The position numbers were made by a program, and so were the translations under genes. From positions 1 through 64,000 of the forward strand of contig CAITSZ010000027.1 in NCBI GenBank assembly GCA_903895195.1: 64,000 nt of DNA. The letters run 5' to 3'. Within the stretch, counting starts at the first letter, position 1. Each line of letters opens with the position of its first letter. This DNA comes from an uncultured Chlorobiaceae bacterium. Lineage in GTDB: Bacteria > Bacteroidota > Chlorobiia > Chlorobiales > Chlorobiaceae. The notes under the pieces are model-generated. The model saw only the letters and a program-made list of their open reading frames with translations, did no database searches and was not told the origin of the DNA. Shown one piece after another: positions 9,824 through 22,010 of the stretch.

Positions 9824-11860
9824 ATGCTCATGAGCGACCAGCTGAATATCCAGAGCAGAGATGATCAAGAGTTTGGCAAGCGCCTCGGCATCGTTGTTGC
9901 GCTTTTTGCTCTTTTTATTGTGGCAATAATTGCAATGCTGCTCAATATCCAGGTCTTCAATGTTGAAAAATACCGCCAGAAAGCAGCGCGCCAGTATGAG
10001 CGCGTGGTCACGGAGAAAGCCAGGAGAGGAGTTATTCTTGACAGGCATTCCCGAATGCTTGCCGAAAGCATCGAGTCCATCTCCTTTTATGCTGATCCCG
10101 CAATTATAAGAAATACCCCGCTCTATAATGACAAAGGCAAGCCGGTTATTGACAAGGCTACCAAAAAGCAGCAGGTGTATGATAATTCTATTGCGGTAGC
10201 CACTACTTTTGCCCGGTATTTAGGGGGCAATAAGGCGGTTTACCTCAAAGAGTTGAGGCGGAAAACAGGGATGGCCGTGCTGGGCAGGAAAATCCCTGTT
10301 GCCAAAGCGCTGCCTCTCATGCAGGAAAAGATTCACGGAGTCTGGATTGACAAGGATCAGCAGCGCTATTACCTCAATGTTGCAGCTCAGGTGATTGGCA
10401 GTACCGATATAAAAAACGAAGGAAGCAGCGGTCTTGAACTGCAGCTCAACAAAGAGCTGAAAGGGGTTGACGGGACGATAATCTATCAACGCTCTGCAAC
10501 CGGGAGGCGTTATCCCGCCCCTGATGCCAAACAGCAGAATCCGGTTAAAGGCAACAGTGTTCAGCTGACCATCGATGCCGATGTTCAAAGCATCGTTGAG
10601 GATGAGCTGGCAAAGGCGGTCGAGAAGTTCCGCGCTGATGCGTCAGCGAGTATTGTTATGGATGTTCATACCGGCGAGATCATCGCCATGGCAAATAGTC
10701 CGACATTTGATCTTAACCAGCGCTCGACATGGTCGGCTGAAAAGTCGCGCAATCGGGCTGTGACCGACAGCTATGAACCGGGCTCTACATTCAAGCTGGT
10801 TATGGCGTCAGCAGCAACAGAGGTACTGCATAGAAAGGCTGAAGACCGGGTGAACGGCCAGAATGGCGTGATGCCTATCTATAATCTTTTTATCAAGGAT
10901 CATGAGCCATACGGGAACATCTCGTTCAGGGAGGCTATCATGTATTCAAGCAACATTGTTGCGGCAAAGACCGCTATGGCTGTGGGAAGTGAGAAGTTCT
11001 ACGCCTATACGATGAATTACGGGTTCGGGCGCAAGACGGGCATCGGTCTGGTCGGAGAGTCGCCGGGCAGGGTTCGGCCTCTTGAGCGGTGGGACAGAAC
11101 CACGCTGCCCTGGATGGGCTACGGCTATCAGGTTATGGCTACCCCTCTGCAGATATTGCAGGCCTATGCGACCATTGCAAATGACGGCGAGCTGATGAGG
11201 CCGTTTATCATAAAAAAGGTGATCAATGCGGAAGGCAAAACCGTATGGGAGAGTGCGCCTAAAGTCGTCAGAAAGACGCTGCTCCCTCAAACGGCCCGCT
11301 ATCTCGGCAAGGAGTATTTTAAGGCGGTTGTGGATAGCGGAACCGCCAAAAGTGCTGCGGTGCCCGGTGTAACTGTTGCCGGAAAGACCGGAACGGCGAG
11401 GCGCGCTGCAGGAGGTTCGTATTCGAAACCGGTCTATGTCTCCTCTTTTGTCGGATATTTTCCAGTTGAAGCTCCCCGATATGCCATTGTTGTGGTTGTG
11501 GAAAATCCGAAAACTGCCTATTATGCCGCCATGGTTGCAGCCCCTGTCTTTTCCAGCATTGCTTCAAGAATGATTGCCTGCTCCCCGGAGATGCAGAAAA
11601 AGCTTGCGTTCCGCTCTACGGAGCAGGCCGCTATTGATTCTGTGTCGACAGTGGTTGTGCCCCAGCTTACCGGCCTTCTGGGGCGCGATGCAAGCCGGCT
11701 GCTGAAATGGCATGGCCTGGAGATGGATTCGTCGGGAGATATGGATGGATGTGTCGGCCGTCAGAGCATTGCTCCGGGCCAAAAAGTTAAAAAGAAGACG
11801 GTTATCAAGGTGACGCTTGCCCCAACGACTATGAAAAAAACATCCTCATGGATGCACTGA
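9824..11860 (+). CDS. ftsI: Penicillin-binding protein FtsI/PBP3 with C-terminal PASTA domain
   Basis: RGVILDRHSRMLAESIE, YEPGSTFKLV, YSSNIVAAK, VAGKTGTARRA; C-terminal VVVPQLTGLLGRDASRLLKWHGLEM...APGQKVKKKTVIKVTLA (PASTA-like). Confidence 0.93.
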   Translation: MLMSDQLNIQSRDDQEFGKRLGIVVALFALFIVAIIAMLLNIQVFNVEKYRQKAARQYERVVTEKARRGVILDRHSRMLAESIESISFYADPAIIRNTPLYNDKGKPVIDKATKKQQVYDNSIAVATTFARYLGGNKAVYLKELRRKTGMAVLGRKIPVAKALPLMQEKIHGVWIDKDQQRYYLNVAAQVIGSTDIKNEGSSGLELQLNKELKGVDGTIIYQRSATGRRYPAPDAKQQNPVKGNSVQLTIDADVQSIVEDELAKAVEKFRADASASIVMDVHTGEIIAMANSPTFDLNQRSTWSAEKSRNRAVTDSYEPGSTFKLVMASAATEVLHRKAEDRVNGQNGVMPIYNLFIKDHEPYGNISFREAIMYSSNIVAAKTAMAVGSEKFYAYTMNYGFGRKTGIGLVGESPGRVRPLERWDRTTLPWMGYGYQVMATPLQILQAYATIANDGELMRPFIIKKVINAEGKTVWESAPKVVRKTLLPQTARYLGKEYFKAVVDSGTAKSAAVPGVTVAGKTGTARRAAGGSYSKPVYVSSFVGYFPVEAPRYAIVVVVENPKTAYYAAMVAAPVFSSIASRMIACSPEMQKKLAFRSTEQAAIDSVSTVVVPQLTGLLGRDASRLLKWHGLEMDSSGDMDGCVGRQSIAPGQKVKKKTVIKVTLAPTTMKKTSSWMH

Positions 11861-13419
11861 AAGAGGACTCTCTCTCCCGGGAGCTTCCTCTGGAGGAGCT
11901 GCTCAAGGGGATTAGCTATAGAGCGCTTGCGGGAAGGAACGATACCGGTGCGACAGTTCGCATGGTTACCAGTGATTCCCGTGAGGTTGTGCCGGGGTCG
12001 CTTTTTGTGGCTGTCCGGGGATATTGTGCCGATGGCCACCGCTTTATCGGGAGTGCCGTAAAGCAGGGGGCTGTGGCGGTTGTCTGTGAGGAGCTGCCGG
12101 CCGAGACCGCACCGGACTGCCTCTATATCACTGTTTCGGATGCACGGATTGCTCTCGGGGAGGCCGCGCGTATTTTTTATGGAAAGGCTTCGGACCGGCT
12201 GCAGATTATCGGGGTCACCGGCACGAACGGCAAGACCACTACGGCAAAGCTGATAACGGCAATGCTGAATGCCAACGGGATTGCTTCGGGCTATATAGGG
12301 ACTAATCTCTGCAGAATCGGAGAGAGGGAGATTTTGCTTGACCGCACTACTCCGGAGGCACATGGACTGCACTCCCTTTTCACCGAGATGCTTGAGGTCG
12401 GATGCCGGGCGGTGGTGATGGAGGTTTCGTCGCATGCGCTCGTTTTGAAGAGAGTTTACGGGATCCGGTTTCATGCGGCAGTGTTCACCAATCTGACCAT
12501 GGAACATCTGGACTTTCATAACTCCATGCAGGAGTACGCTCTGGCAAAACAGCTGCTTTTTGATCAGCTTGCTCCGGATGGGTTTGCGGTGTTGAATAGT
12601 GATGATCCCTATGCCCGGGAGATGGCGGCACGGTTGGAGCAGAAAAAAATATACTGCTGTTCCCTGCAGGAGAGTGGTTCCTCTGCGCTGACATGCAGAG
12701 AGCGGTTTACGGCGGATATTATCGAAAGTAGCATTGCCGGCAGTGCTGTTGCCCTTCATTTTCCGGATGCTCTGGTGCATATGAAGGTTAGGCTGCCGGG
12801 GATGTTCAATGTGATGAATGTGCTTGAGGCCGCAGCCGTGGGAGCAGGAATGGGAATTGCGCCGGAAGCGATATGCCGCTCCCTTTCGGATGTCGATGCC
12901 GTTGATGGGCGTATGGAGAGAGTTGGCGACTGCGGTACAGGCTGGAGTGCTTTTGTTGATTACGCTCATACTCCCGATGCGCTCTTCAAGGCGCTTGATG
13001 CATTGAAAAGCCTTAAAACGGAAGGGTCGCGCATAGTTGTGGTTTTCGGGTGCGGCGGCAACAGGGATAAGGGAAAGAGGCCTGAAATGGGGCGTATTGC
13101 TTCGGAAATAGCTGATGAGGTTATTCTGACCTCCGATAATCCCCGGGATGAGGAGCCTGAAGCTATTCTTGATGAGATTGAACGGGGCATTGACGGGGGC
13201 AGAGCCAATAGTCATTATCGCAGAGTCAGTGACCGGAGTGATGCCATCAAACTCGGGCTTTCGATGCTCAAACCGGGGGATATTCTTCTGGTTGCAGGAA
13301 AAGGCCATGAACGGTATCAGGAGATTGCGGGGAAGAAATATTTCTTTTCGGATCAGGAGCAGATAAAAAAGTATATGCAGCAACATTGTTCCGGGTATCC
13401 GGAGAAGGAGAAAACGTGA
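11848..13419 (+). CDS. murE: UDP-N-acetylmuramyl-tripeptide synthetase MurE
   Basis: VTSDSREVVPGSLFVAVRG, GVTGTNGKTTTA, TTPEAHGLH, DYAHTPDALF, TSDNPRDEEP. Confidence 0.96.
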   Translation: MDALKEDSLSRELPLEELLKGISYRALAGRNDTGATVRMVTSDSREVVPGSLFVAVRGYCADGHRFIGSAVKQGAVAVVCEELPAETAPDCLYITVSDARIALGEAARIFYGKASDRLQIIGVTGTNGKTTTAKLITAMLNANGIASGYIGTNLCRIGEREILLDRTTPEAHGLHSLFTEMLEVGCRAVVMEVSSHALVLKRVYGIRFHAAVFTNLTMEHLDFHNSMQEYALAKQLLFDQLAPDGFAVLNSDDPYAREMAARLEQKKIYCCSLQESGSSALTCRERFTADIIESSIAGSAVALHFPDALVHMKVRLPGMFNVMNVLEAAAVGAGMGIAPEAICRSLSDVDAVDGRMERVGDCGTGWSAFVDYAHTPDALFKALDALKSLKTEGSRIVVVFGCGGNRDKGKRPEMGRIASEIADEVILTSDNPRDEEPEAILDEIERGIDGGRANSHYRRVSDRSDAIKLGLSMLKPGDILLVAGKGHERYQEIAGKKYFFSDQEQIKKYMQQHCSGYPEKEKT

Positions 13420-14837
13420 AAGGGGTATTGAGTGTTCATGATTTTAGAGCTGTCGGAGAGGTTGTTTCTGCAGAGGAGGGGTATGTGCCTTTGGAAATTA
13501 CCGATCCGGTAGTGGTGATTGATTCAAGAGATGTGCATGGAGGAGAGCTCTTTATCGCCCTGAAGGGGGAGAAGACCGACGGACATTGCTATATAGCGGG
13601 CGTTTTTGAAAAAGGCGCCAGCTGGGCTATGGTCAAGAGGGAGTGGTATGAGGCTCAGGGGTCAGCGGGCCCTCCCGCCGGAAAAGGGTTTATTGTTGTT
13701 GAAGACACAGTTGAAGGGCTGCAGAAGCTTTCCCGCCTCTATCGCAATACGTTTGCCATTCCGGTTGTAGCTGTTGGAGGAAGCAACGGAAAGACAACAA
13801 CAAAGGAGATGGCAGCCTCGGTGCTGGAAACCGGCTTCAAGGTTCAAATGAGCAGGGGAAACCGCAACAACCATCTCGGTGTTCCTCTCACTCTTTTTCA
13901 GCTCAGGCATGATACAGGCATTGCTGTGGTGGAGATGGGCATCAATCATCCCGAAGAGATGGATCTTCTTACCGCTATCGGGGAACCTACTCACGCTCTT
14001 TTGACCAATATCGGTCATGAGCATCTTGAGTTCCTTTTTGATCTTGACGGGGTTGAGAGGGCTGAACTGAAGCTTTTTGAAGATCTTGAACGGCGCGGCG
14101 GCACGATATTCGTCAACTTTGACGATCCCCGGCTGCAGGCTGCAGGCACGGCGGTGGCGGGGAGCATCAGTTACGGAACAGTAGAAAGCAGCGCTCATAT
14201 ATGCTGGAGCAGGGATGTTGTGGTGGAACCAGATGGCCGTGTGTCATTTGTCTTATGTTCCGCTTCCGGGACAGAAAAGGTGACGTTGAATTTTACCGGC
14301 AGGCACAATGTGATCAATGCTGTCGCGGCGGCGGCAGTCGGTCTTCATTTCGGGCTTTCGATCCGGCAGGTCAGGGAGGGGCTTGAGCGCCTTGTTCCCG
14401 CTGCAGGGTGGAAACGGCTTGAGGTTGTTGATGCTGCCGGAATCAGGATTCTTAATGATACCTACAATGCCAATTCGGATTCAATGCGCCTTGCAATCGA
14501 TGCTCTCTGCGATATGCAGTGCAGCGGCAAAAGGATTGCCGTGCTTGGCGATATGCTTGAACTGGGCGCAGCGTCGGAGGTTGAACATGAAACAATCGGC
14601 CGCTATATTCAGCAGAGCACTGTTGACATACTGCTCTCGTACGGAGAGAAGGCTCGCTTGATCTGCAGTGAGGCGCCGGGATGCTGCCGCGGTCATTTTG
14701 AGAGTCGCGAGAAACTTATAGAGGCATTGCTTGGGGTTGTTGATGCGGGCGATGCTGTGCTTTTTAAGGGATCAAGGGGTATGAGGCTTGAGAGTGTTGT
14801 CGAAGCTCTTGTTAATGCACGAATCAAAACCAGTTAA
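13386..14837 (+). CDS. murF: UDP-N-acetylmuramoyl-tripeptide--D-Ala-D-Ala ligase MurF
   Basis: VGGSNGKTTTKEM, RGNRNNHLGVPLTL, VEMGINHPEEM, NDTYNANSDSM, VLGDMLELG. Real start may be GTG 13416. Confidence 0.95.
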   Translation: MFRVSGEGENVKGVLSVHDFRAVGEVVSAEEGYVPLEITDPVVVIDSRDVHGGELFIALKGEKTDGHCYIAGVFEKGASWAMVKREWYEAQGSAGPPAGKGFIVVEDTVEGLQKLSRLYRNTFAIPVVAVGGSNGKTTTKEMAASVLETGFKVQMSRGNRNNHLGVPLTLFQLRHDTGIAVVEMGINHPEEMDLLTAIGEPTHALLTNIGHEHLEFLFDLDGVERAELKLFEDLERRGGTIFVNFDDPRLQAAGTAVAGSISYGTVESSAHICWSRDVVVEPDGRVSFVLCSASGTEKVTLNFTGRHNVINAVAAAAVGLHFGLSIRQVREGLERLVPAAGWKRLEVVDAAGIRILNDTYNANSDSMRLAIDALCDMQCSGKRIAVLGDMLELGAASEVEHETIGRYIQQSTVDILLSYGEKARLICSEAPGCCRGHFESREKLIEALLGVVDAGDAVLFKGSRGMRLESVVEALVNARIKTS

Positions 14838-14846
14838 CATTACGGA

Positions 14847-15953
14847 ATGTTTTATTATTTGTTAAAGTATATCAACGATGTGTTTCACCCACCGCTGCTT
14901 CGCGTTGTTGAGTATCTCACCTTCAGGGCCAGCGCGGCCGCTATTACAGCGCTATTGATCACTCTGTTTTTTGGTCCAAGATTTATAACCTATCTGAAAA
15001 CCAGGTTTATAGAGCCGGTCAAGGAGGAAGCACCTCCTGAGCATAAAAAGAAAAAAGAGCTGCCTACGATGGGCGGGCTGATGATTATTTTTTCCGTTGA
15101 AATCTCTGTGCTGCTCTGGTCAAAATTCAATGATCCCCATGTCTGGCTGATTATGGTGGCGATGCTCTGGATGGGGTGCATCGGGTTTATTGATGATTAC
15201 CGTAAAGTGGTGCTGAAAATCAAGGGAGGTCTTTCGGCCCGGTACAAGCTGATCGGGCAGGTTACTCTGGGGTTGTTAGTTGGTCTGTACACCTGGTTTG
15301 ATCCGGCTTTTTCGGTGCTTCTTTCAACGACGACGGTTCCGTTTTTTAAACATCTCACTCTGGATTACGGATATTTCTATATCCCGATCGTCATATTCAT
15401 TATTACCGCAGTATCGAACGCAGTGAATCTGACTGATGGGCTTGATGGTCTTGCGGCCGGCACCTCAGCCATTGTGGTGACAGGCCTTGGCGGGTTTTCC
15501 TACCTGGCGGGCAACGCGGTCTATGCCGTGTATCTCAATATTCCTTTTATTCCAGGAGGCGGTGAAGTTGCCGTTGTCAGTATGGCGATTGTGATGGCAT
15601 GCGTCGGCTTTTTGTGGTTCAACTCGAATCCGGCCGAGATTATCATGGGTGATACCGGCTCACTTGCTCTCGGTAGCGCTATTGCCGTCATTTCACTTTT
15701 GATAAAGCAGGAGCTGCTTCTGCCGGTGATTGCAGGCGTTTTTGTGATGGAAACACTCTCAGTATCTCTGCAGGTGCTCTATTTCAAATACACTAAAATG
15801 CGGTTTGGTCAGGGAAAGCGAATTTTTCTTATGGCGCCTCTGCATCACCATTTTCAGCTGAAAGGGTGGGCTGAGCAAAAAATAGTGATAAGGTTCTGGA
15901 TTATAGCTATTCTCTTTTTTCTTGTCAGTCTCATGACCTTAAAACTCAGATAA
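14847..15953 (+). CDS. mraY: Phospho-N-acetylmuramoyl-pentapeptide transferase MraY
   Basis: [59 protein letters not shown]. Confidence 0.97.
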   Translation: MFYYLLKYINDVFHPPLLRVVEYLTFRASAAAITALLITLFFGPRFITYLKTRFIEPVKEEAPPEHKKKKELPTMGGLMIIFSVEISVLLWSKFNDPHVWLIMVAMLWMGCIGFIDDYRKVVLKIKGGLSARYKLIGQVTLGLLVGLYTWFDPAFSVLLSTTTVPFFKHLTLDYGYFYIPIVIFIITAVSNAVNLTDGLDGLAAGTSAIVVTGLGGFSYLAGNAVYAVYLNIPFIPGGGEVAVVSMAIVMACVGFLWFNSNPAEIIMGDTGSLALGSAIAVISLLIKQELLLPVIAGVFVMETLSVSLQVLYFKYTKMRFGQGKRIFLMAPLHHHFQLKGWAEQKIVIRFWIIAILFFLVSLMTLKLR

Positions 15954-17350
15954 TGACGATGGATCTGTCGGGTAAAAAGGTATCGGTTATCGGTGCCGGA
16001 AAGAGCGGCATCGCCGCGGCGGAACTGCTTTGCAGTGAGGGTTCGCAGGTTCTGCTCAGTGACTTCGGCAGGATTGAAGAGAGCGTTGTTCGGCGTCTGG
16101 AGAGCCAAAAAATATCCGTTGAAGAGAAAGGACATTCGGAGAGGGTTTTTGATGCGGACCTCTGTGTCATCAGTCCCGGAATTCCTCCCTCTGCCCGAGT
16201 GGTGAACGTCATGGAATCGAAAGGGATTCAGATTGTCAGTGAAATAGAGCTGGCCAGCCGGTTCTGCAAAGCAAGAGTTGTCGGGATAACGGGAACGGAC
16301 GGCAAGACGACGACTTCGACGCTTATTCATCGTATTCTGGCGGCTGACGGGCTCCGGAACGGCTACCGGTCGTTCAGTGTCGGCAATATCGGGGTGCCGT
16401 TTTCTTTGTTGGCAAAGGAGATGACCTCTCGTGATGTTGCGGTGGTGGAGCTGAGCAGTTACCAGCTGGAGCGCTGTTTTACCTTCAGGCCTGATGTTGC
16501 GGTGATTACCAATATCACGCCGGATCATCTCAACCGTTATGAAGGCGACATAAACCTTTATGCGGCGGCGAAGTTCCGCATTTATGCGAACCAGGGTGAG
16601 GGAGATACGCTTATTTACAATGAGGATGATCCTTTGCTGAGGGAGCATTTCGGGGGATGGGAATTTCCTTTCGCCATTTTGCCGTTCGGCTTGGAGTCCG
16701 CTACGGGAGGCTTGGAGGATCGCAGGATTGTTCTGGTTGACAACGAGTCGGTTGCTGTAAGGAGTTCCGACGGCAAAGAAAAGGTCATTGAGATATCGGA
16801 GTTTCTGAAAAACAGTTTTCGGGGGCGCCACAATATTTCAAATGTGCTTGCGGCAGTTGCGGCCGCCCAGGCTCTGGGGGTCGATAGTGAGATTGTGCGT
16901 TCGGTACTCAGGGAGTTCAAGGGCGTTGAGCATCGTCAGGAGTTTGTCATGACGGTGAACGGGGTCAGCTGGGTCAACGATTCGAAAGCCACGAATATCA
17001 ATGCCATGCGCCAGGCGCTTGAAGCGGTTCCGGGAAGCTCTGTGCTTATTGCCGGAGGGCAGGATAAAGGGAATGATTACCCCTCTATTGCCGGGCTTGT
17101 AAAAGAAAAAGTTTCACTGATTATTGCCATAGGAGAGTCGAAAGGAAAGATCACAGCGGCATTTGATGGTATTGTTGCTGTGCAGGAGGCCAGGTCGCTT
17201 GCCGAGGCGGTCTCGATTGCCCATGAAGCGGCGGCGGCAGGAGAGACCGTGCTCTTTTCACCGGGGTGTGCCAGTTTTGATATGTTTGAGAATTTTGAGG
17301 ATAGGGGAATAAAATTCAAACAATGTGTTCATCAGTTACAGCCATGCTGA
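15953..17350 (+). CDS. murD: UDP-N-acetylmuramoylalanine--D-glutamate ligase MurD
   Basis: [60 protein letters not shown]. Confidence 0.96.
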   Translation: MTMDLSGKKVSVIGAGKSGIAAAELLCSEGSQVLLSDFGRIEESVVRRLESQKISVEEKGHSERVFDADLCVISPGIPPSARVVNVMESKGIQIVSEIELASRFCKARVVGITGTDGKTTTSTLIHRILAADGLRNGYRSFSVGNIGVPFSLLAKEMTSRDVAVVELSSYQLERCFTFRPDVAVITNITPDHLNRYEGDINLYAAAKFRIYANQGEGDTLIYNEDDPLLREHFGGWEFPFAILPFGLESATGGLEDRRIVLVDNESVAVRSSDGKEKVIEISEFLKNSFRGRHNISNVLAAVAAAQALGVDSEIVRSVLREFKGVEHRQEFVMTVNGVSWVNDSKATNINAMRQALEAVPGSSVLIAGGQDKGNDYPSIAGLVKEKVSLIIAIGESKGKITAAFDGIVAVQEARSLAEAVSIAHEAAAAGETVLFSPGCASFDMFENFEDRGIKFKQCVHQLQPC

Positions 17351-18549
17351 ATACAGATAACATTACAGATGCCGTAGAGGTGAATCCTTCTGATGCACTG
17401 GTGCTGCCTTCACGGGGTGAGGGAATTGCCCCGAAGCTGCTGATGCTTATTGTTGCCATTCTCATCTGCATCGGCGTTGTTATTGTCTATAGCAGCGGTG
17501 CCGGGTGGGCCGAGACCAAATATTCGAGCTCAGAGTATTTTCTGTGGCGTCAGCTGACCTTTTCTGTCCTTGGCATCATTACCATTCTGCTGGTGGCGCA
17601 GCTTGACTATCATATTTTCTGGAAGACCAGCAAGCTCATTCTTTTGGGCAGCATAATTCTGCTCACGTCGCTTCTTGCCTTGAAAGCTGTAGGGAAAATT
17701 TCGGGTGCGGCCCGCTGGATAGGGGTCGGGCCGCTTAAATTTCAGGTGTCGGACTTTGCGAAATATGCGATCATTTTCCATTTTTCACGGCTTATATCTG
17801 AAAAACAGGGTTTTATACGAGACCTCAACAACTCTTACTATCCCCTGCTCACTATATTGATGACCGTTGTGTCGCTTGTGGCTCTTGAGCCGAATTTCAG
17901 TACCGCATCGCTTATTGCGCTGATCGGGTTCATGATGATGTTTATCGGCGGCGTCAATGTCCGCCATCTCCTTACGACCTTTTCGCTGCTTATTCCTGTT
18001 GCTGTCGTGTTTGCCATTGCTGCGCCCTACAGGGTTGCCCGTCTGCTCTCGTTTACCAGCAGGGATGAAAAAGAGATAAGCTATCAGGTTGTGCAGGCTT
18101 TGATCGGTTTGGGAAACGGGGGGCTCTTCGGGCTCGGCATCGGAGCCAGCAAGCAGAGGGATCTCTATCTTCCGCTCTCGTATAATGATTTTGTGTTTGT
18201 CGTTATCGGTGAGGAGTACGGGTTTGTCGGCGGGGTTGCCCTTATTGCGCTGTTTACCGGGTTTTTTATCTGCGGGATGATTATAGCCAAGCATGCTCCG
18301 GATGATTTCGGAAAATATGTTGCCTGCGGGATCACGATGGCGATTACCCTGTTTGCCTATATCAATATTGCTGTCGCATGCCATCTGATTCCTACCACCG
18401 GTGTTGCGCTTCCATTTATCAGTTATGGCGGCACGGCGCTTCTGCTCAACTCTCTCGGCGTCGGCATTCTTATGAGTATATCCCGGTACAAGAAAAAGGC
18501 AGTAGAAAAGAGCATGAAACATGCTATGCATGAAAGGAAGGCTGAATGA
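17323..18549 (+). CDS. ftsW: Cell division/lipid II flippase-like SEDS protein FtsW
   Basis: [75 protein letters not shown]. Confidence 0.95.
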   Translation: MCSSVTAMLNTDNITDAVEVNPSDALVLPSRGEGIAPKLLMLIVAILICIGVVIVYSSGAGWAETKYSSSEYFLWRQLTFSVLGIITILLVAQLDYHIFWKTSKLILLGSIILLTSLLALKAVGKISGAARWIGVGPLKFQVSDFAKYAIIFHFSRLISEKQGFIRDLNNSYYPLLTILMTVVSLVALEPNFSTASLIALIGFMMMFIGGVNVRHLLTTFSLLIPVAVVFAIAAPYRVARLLSFTSRDEKEISYQVVQALIGLGNGGLFGLGIGASKQRDLYLPLSYNDFVFVVIGEEYGFVGGVALIALFTGFFICGMIIAKHAPDDFGKYVACGITMAITLFAYINIAVACHLIPTTGVALPFISYGGTALLLNSLGVGILMSISRYKKKAVEKSMKHAMHERKAE

Positions 18550-19643
18550 AGGTTCTTTTTGCAGGCGGGGGAACTGGCGGCCATTTATATCCCGCTGTAG
18601 CTATGGCAGCAGAGCTCAGGAAGCTTGATGCGTCCACCGGGATTTCATTTGCGGGAACGGTGAGCGGTATTGAGTCGACCGAAGTGCCTAGACTTGGCTA
18701 CAAGCTCCATCTCATTCCTGTAAGAGGCTTGAAAAGAGGGGCATTTCTCGCAAATATGATAGCAAATGTAAGCGTGCTTGCGGATTTTGCTTCGGCGTTG
18801 GGACGTGCGCTTGCGCTTATCGGGAGGGAGAAGCCGGATGTCGTGGTCGGTACAGGGGGGTTTGTGAGTGCTCCGGTGCTTCTCGCGGCTCAGCTTGCGG
18901 GAAAAAAAACGCTCATTCAGGAACAGAATGCGTTTCCCGGTGTGACGACGAAACTGCTTTCGACACTTGCCTGTGAAGTGCATCTCTCTTTTGAGGAGGC
19001 CCGGCGGTTTATTGTTAAAAAAAAGAACGTCTATGTTTCCGGCAATCCTGCCCGGTCGTTTAAGCATCAGAACCGGGCCTCCGCACGGGCTTGTTTTTCC
19101 CTGAGCGCCGAGCGCCCTACCCTGCTTGTTTTTGGCGGCAGTCGCGGGGCGCGTTCGATAAACAATGCGGTGCTTCAGCGACTCGGTGATATTACCGCTT
19201 CAGGAAATCTCATATGGCAGACCGGTGCGCTTGATTTTGAGCGGATAAAGAGAGAGGTTGCGCCGTCGCCTTATCTCTGGGTTGGCCCCTACATTGAGGA
19301 TATGGGCTCAGCTTACAGTGCCGCGGATCTTGTGTTGTGCCGCTCTGGCGCATCATCCATTGCGGAGCTGACCAATCTCGGGATGCCTTCGGTTCTTGTA
19401 CCCTATCCATACGCGACCGGCGATCATCAGCGTTATAATGCGCGTGCGCTTCTGAAGAACGGGGCCACTCTCATGATTGATGACGGGGCGCTTGGTGAAG
19501 ATGGATCGATAAAAAATATTCTTGAACTGCTGCAGGATCCGGAAAAGCTGAAAAGCATGGGGGCCGCTTCACGCGCACTGGCTTATCCGGATGCGGCCCG
19601 TCAGCTGGCTTTGCGGATTATTGGGCTTGCAACGAAACATTAA
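18546..19643 (+). CDS. murG: Lipid II synthase MurG
   Basis: [88 protein letters not shown] overlap with ftsW. Confidence 0.97.
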   Translation: MKVLFAGGGTGGHLYPAVAMAAELRKLDASTGISFAGTVSGIESTEVPRLGYKLHLIPVRGLKRGAFLANMIANVSVLADFASALGRALALIGREKPDVVVGTGGFVSAPVLLAAQLAGKKTLIQEQNAFPGVTTKLLSTLACEVHLSFEEARRFIVKKKNVYVSGNPARSFKHQNRASARACFSLSAERPTLLVFGGSRGARSINNAVLQRLGDITASGNLIWQTGALDFERIKREVAPSPYLWVGPYIEDMGSAYSAADLVLCRSGASSIAELTNLGMPSVLVPYPYATGDHQRYNARALLKNGATLMIDDGALGEDGSIKNILELLQDPEKLKSMGAASRALAYPDAARQLALRIIGLATKH

Positions 19644-19664
19644 CAGGAAGAGAGCGCAGCACAC

Positions 19665-21074
19665 ATGGAACTCGGAAAAACAAAAAGTGTTCATATTGTA
19701 GGAATCGGAGGCGCAGGCATGAGTGCCATTGCGGAACTGCTGCTGAAGTCAGGCTTCGGGGTTTCGGGCTCCGACCTCTCATCAGGCGAGGTGACCGACA
19801 AGCTTGTAGAGCATGGCGCGGTAATTTATCGGGGGCATCGGGCAGAGCAGATTGCTTCATGTGATGTGGTCGTCTACTCGTCGGCGATCAGGCCGGAAGA
19901 GAACATTGAGATTATGGCTGCTGAAAAAGCAGGCATTCCGGTCATCAAGCGCGACGAGATGCTGGGCGAGCTTATGCGCTATAAATATGGCATATGCATT
20001 GCCGGCACTCACGGGAAGACGACAACTACAGCCATGATCGCTACGATGCTTATCGAGTCGGGCGAGTCGCCTACGGTAATGATTGGCGGGATATCGGATT
20101 ATCTGAAAGGCAGTACCGTTGTCGGCGATGGAAAGTTTATGGTTATTGAGGCTGATGAGTTTGACCGTGCGTTTTTAAAGCTTACGCCGACGATTGCAAT
20201 CGTCAACAGTCTTGAGTCGGAGCATATGGATACTTACGGCACTCTTGATGAGCTGAAGCAGGCATTTCTTGCTTTTGCCAATAAAGTGCCTTTTTACGGG
20301 CGGGTGATCTGCTGTGTCGACTGGCCGGAGATCAGAAAGATCATTCCTTCAATGAACCGCCTCTATACGACCTTCGGAATTGATGAGCCGGCCGATGTGA
20401 TGGCGACGGATATTGTGCTTGAAAAACAACACGCAACCTTTACTGTGCAGGCGTATGGCCGGGAGTATCGTGATGTCTGCATCAATGTGCCGGGCCGGCA
20501 TAATGTGCTTAATGCGCTGGCGGCTTTTTCTGCGGGCATTGAGCTTGGGATTGTGCCTGAGCGGCTGATCGCAGGGCTTGGCAGGTACAGCGGCATGAGA
20601 AGAAGGTTCCAGGTGAAATACGATAATGGCGCAGGACTGATGGTTGTTGATGATTACGCTCATCACCCTTCTGAAGTGAAGGCTACCGTCAAGGCGGCCA
20701 AAAGCGGATGGGCGGAATCGAAAGTCATTGCCGTTTTTCAGCCGCATCTGTTTTCGCGGACGAAAGAGTTTGCCGATGAATATGGATGGGCGCTTTCAAG
20801 AGCCGACATGGTCTATGTGGCCGATGTCTATGCGTCAAGGGAAAAGGCTGTTGATTTCCCCGGTGTTGACGGAGGTATGGTGGCGGCTGCTGTCCGGAAG
20901 GCAGGGGGAAAGCATGTGGAGTTCATTGCTGAAAAGGAGCCTCTTTTTTCGGCGCTTGAAGGGCATATAAAGAACGGGAACATGCTTCTGTTTATGGGAG
21001 CAGGCGACATTACCCAACTGGCTTCGAGAGTCGCCGAGGCTTGCGGGAAAAGTGCTTCCGGTAAAAGTGACTGA
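19665..21074 (+). CDS. murC: UDP-N-acetylmuramate--L-alanine ligase MurC
   Basis: [62 protein letters not shown]. Confidence 0.97.
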   Translation: MELGKTKSVHIVGIGGAGMSAIAELLLKSGFGVSGSDLSSGEVTDKLVEHGAVIYRGHRAEQIASCDVVVYSSAIRPEENIEIMAAEKAGIPVIKRDEMLGELMRYKYGICIAGTHGKTTTTAMIATMLIESGESPTVMIGGISDYLKGSTVVGDGKFMVIEADEFDRAFLKLTPTIAIVNSLESEHMDTYGTLDELKQAFLAFANKVPFYGRVICCVDWPEIRKIIPSMNRLYTTFGIDEPADVMATDIVLEKQHATFTVQAYGREYRDVCINVPGRHNVLNALAAFSAGIELGIVPERLIAGLGRYSGMRRRFQVKYDNGAGLMVVDDYAHHPSEVKATVKAAKSGWAESKVIAVFQPHLFSRTKEFADEYGWALSRADMVYVADVYASREKAVDFPGVDGGMVAAAVRKAGGKHVEFIAEKEPLFSALEGHIKNGNMLLFMGAGDITQLASRVAEACGKSASGKSD

Positions 21075-21106
21075 GATCATGAAAGGATTGTAAATAACTT
21101 TTGTCT

Positions 21107-22006
21107 ATGGCTGAAGGTGAACGAAAGGATTACTACCCTGACCAGGCTCTTCAGGGATATTCTGAAGGCGGCGATGGCGATCTACAGGGAGATTCAGGCC
21201 AGGCTCATGCGGGCAACTGGAAGGCAAGAGTATTTATTTTTTTTATGGTGCTTGCCGGGTTGGCAGCACTGGCCCATTATTCTTCGAGCTGGAAAAAGGA
21301 TGTGCTAGTCCGCGACATTGTTGTTGAAGGGGTGTCGAGCGTTGTGGCAAAGGATTTTGCCGCCAGTATGAAGATCTATAAAGGAAGAAGTCTCGAGGGG
21401 CTTGATCCGGCAGAGTTAAAAGCGAGGGTTATGCTTTTTCCGTTTGTCAGGGATGCCAGGATCAGCAAGGAGCTGAACGGAATTGTCCGCATACGGGTTA
21501 TGGAGCGGATACCAATGGCTTTAACGTTGATCAACGGGGCGGTTATGGCCATTGATACTGAAGGTGTTCTTCTGCCGGTGAAAAATGAGCTGACCACTCA
21601 GCTGCCGAAATTTCTTTCCGTTTCGGGCATAAGCCGGCTGAAAGCTGCCGGAAATGCTCTTCAGCAGCTTGACGGGCGTGACCTGGAGGTGCTCCGGCAG
21701 TTTCTTGCGGCTCTTTCGGAGACCGGTTATGCGCGTCTGCTTATCCAGGAGCTGCACTTTGACGGGAACAATATGACCTATTGTATTGCAGTACAAGCAC
21801 CTACCCGTTTTATTGTCGGTAATGACGGGAACTTCAAGGAAAAGTTGAAAAAATTCGAGATATTTTGGCAAAAGGTGGTTTCAAAAAAAGGTTTTGGCTC
21901 ATATGAGAGCGTGGATCTCCGGTTCAAGGACAGGATATTCGCCAAGGATGCTCAGTTGCCTCAGGCTGCCCAGAATAGTCCCAAGGTTATAATCACGCAG
22001 AAATAG
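21107..22006 (+). CDS. ftsQ: Cell division protein FtsQ (POTRA)
   Basis: Single TM, VRDIVVEGVSSVVAKDF, ELKARVMLFPFVRDARISKELNGIVRIRVMERIPMA; position between murC and ftsA. Confidence 0.85.
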   Translation: MAEGERKDYYPDQALQGYSEGGDGDLQGDSGQAHAGNWKARVFIFFMVLAGLAALAHYSSSWKKDVLVRDIVVEGVSSVVAKDFAASMKIYKGRSLEGLDPAELKARVMLFPFVRDARISKELNGIVRIRVMERIPMALTLINGAVMAIDTEGVLLPVKNELTTQLPKFLSVSGISRLKAAGNALQQLDGRDLEVLRQFLAALSETGYARLLIQELHFDGNNMTYCIAVQAPTRFIVGNDGNFKEKLKKFEIFWQKVVSKKGFGSYESVDLRFKDRIFAKDAQLPQAAQNSPKVIITQK

Positions 22007-22010
22007 AACA

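Noticed and set aside
11761-13386. 541-aa minus-strand ORF antisense to murE/ftsI
   Set aside because: Fully antisense to confidently identified murE; no recognisable domain; long antisense ORFs are expected from codon bias.
15854-16831. 325-aa minus-strand ORF antisense to mraY/murD
   Set aside because: Antisense to conserved murD; no domain pattern.
17785-18531. 248-aa minus-strand ORF antisense to ftsW
   Set aside because: Low-complexity, Lys/Asn/Gln/His-rich mirror of the TM-encoding strand; typical antisense artefact.
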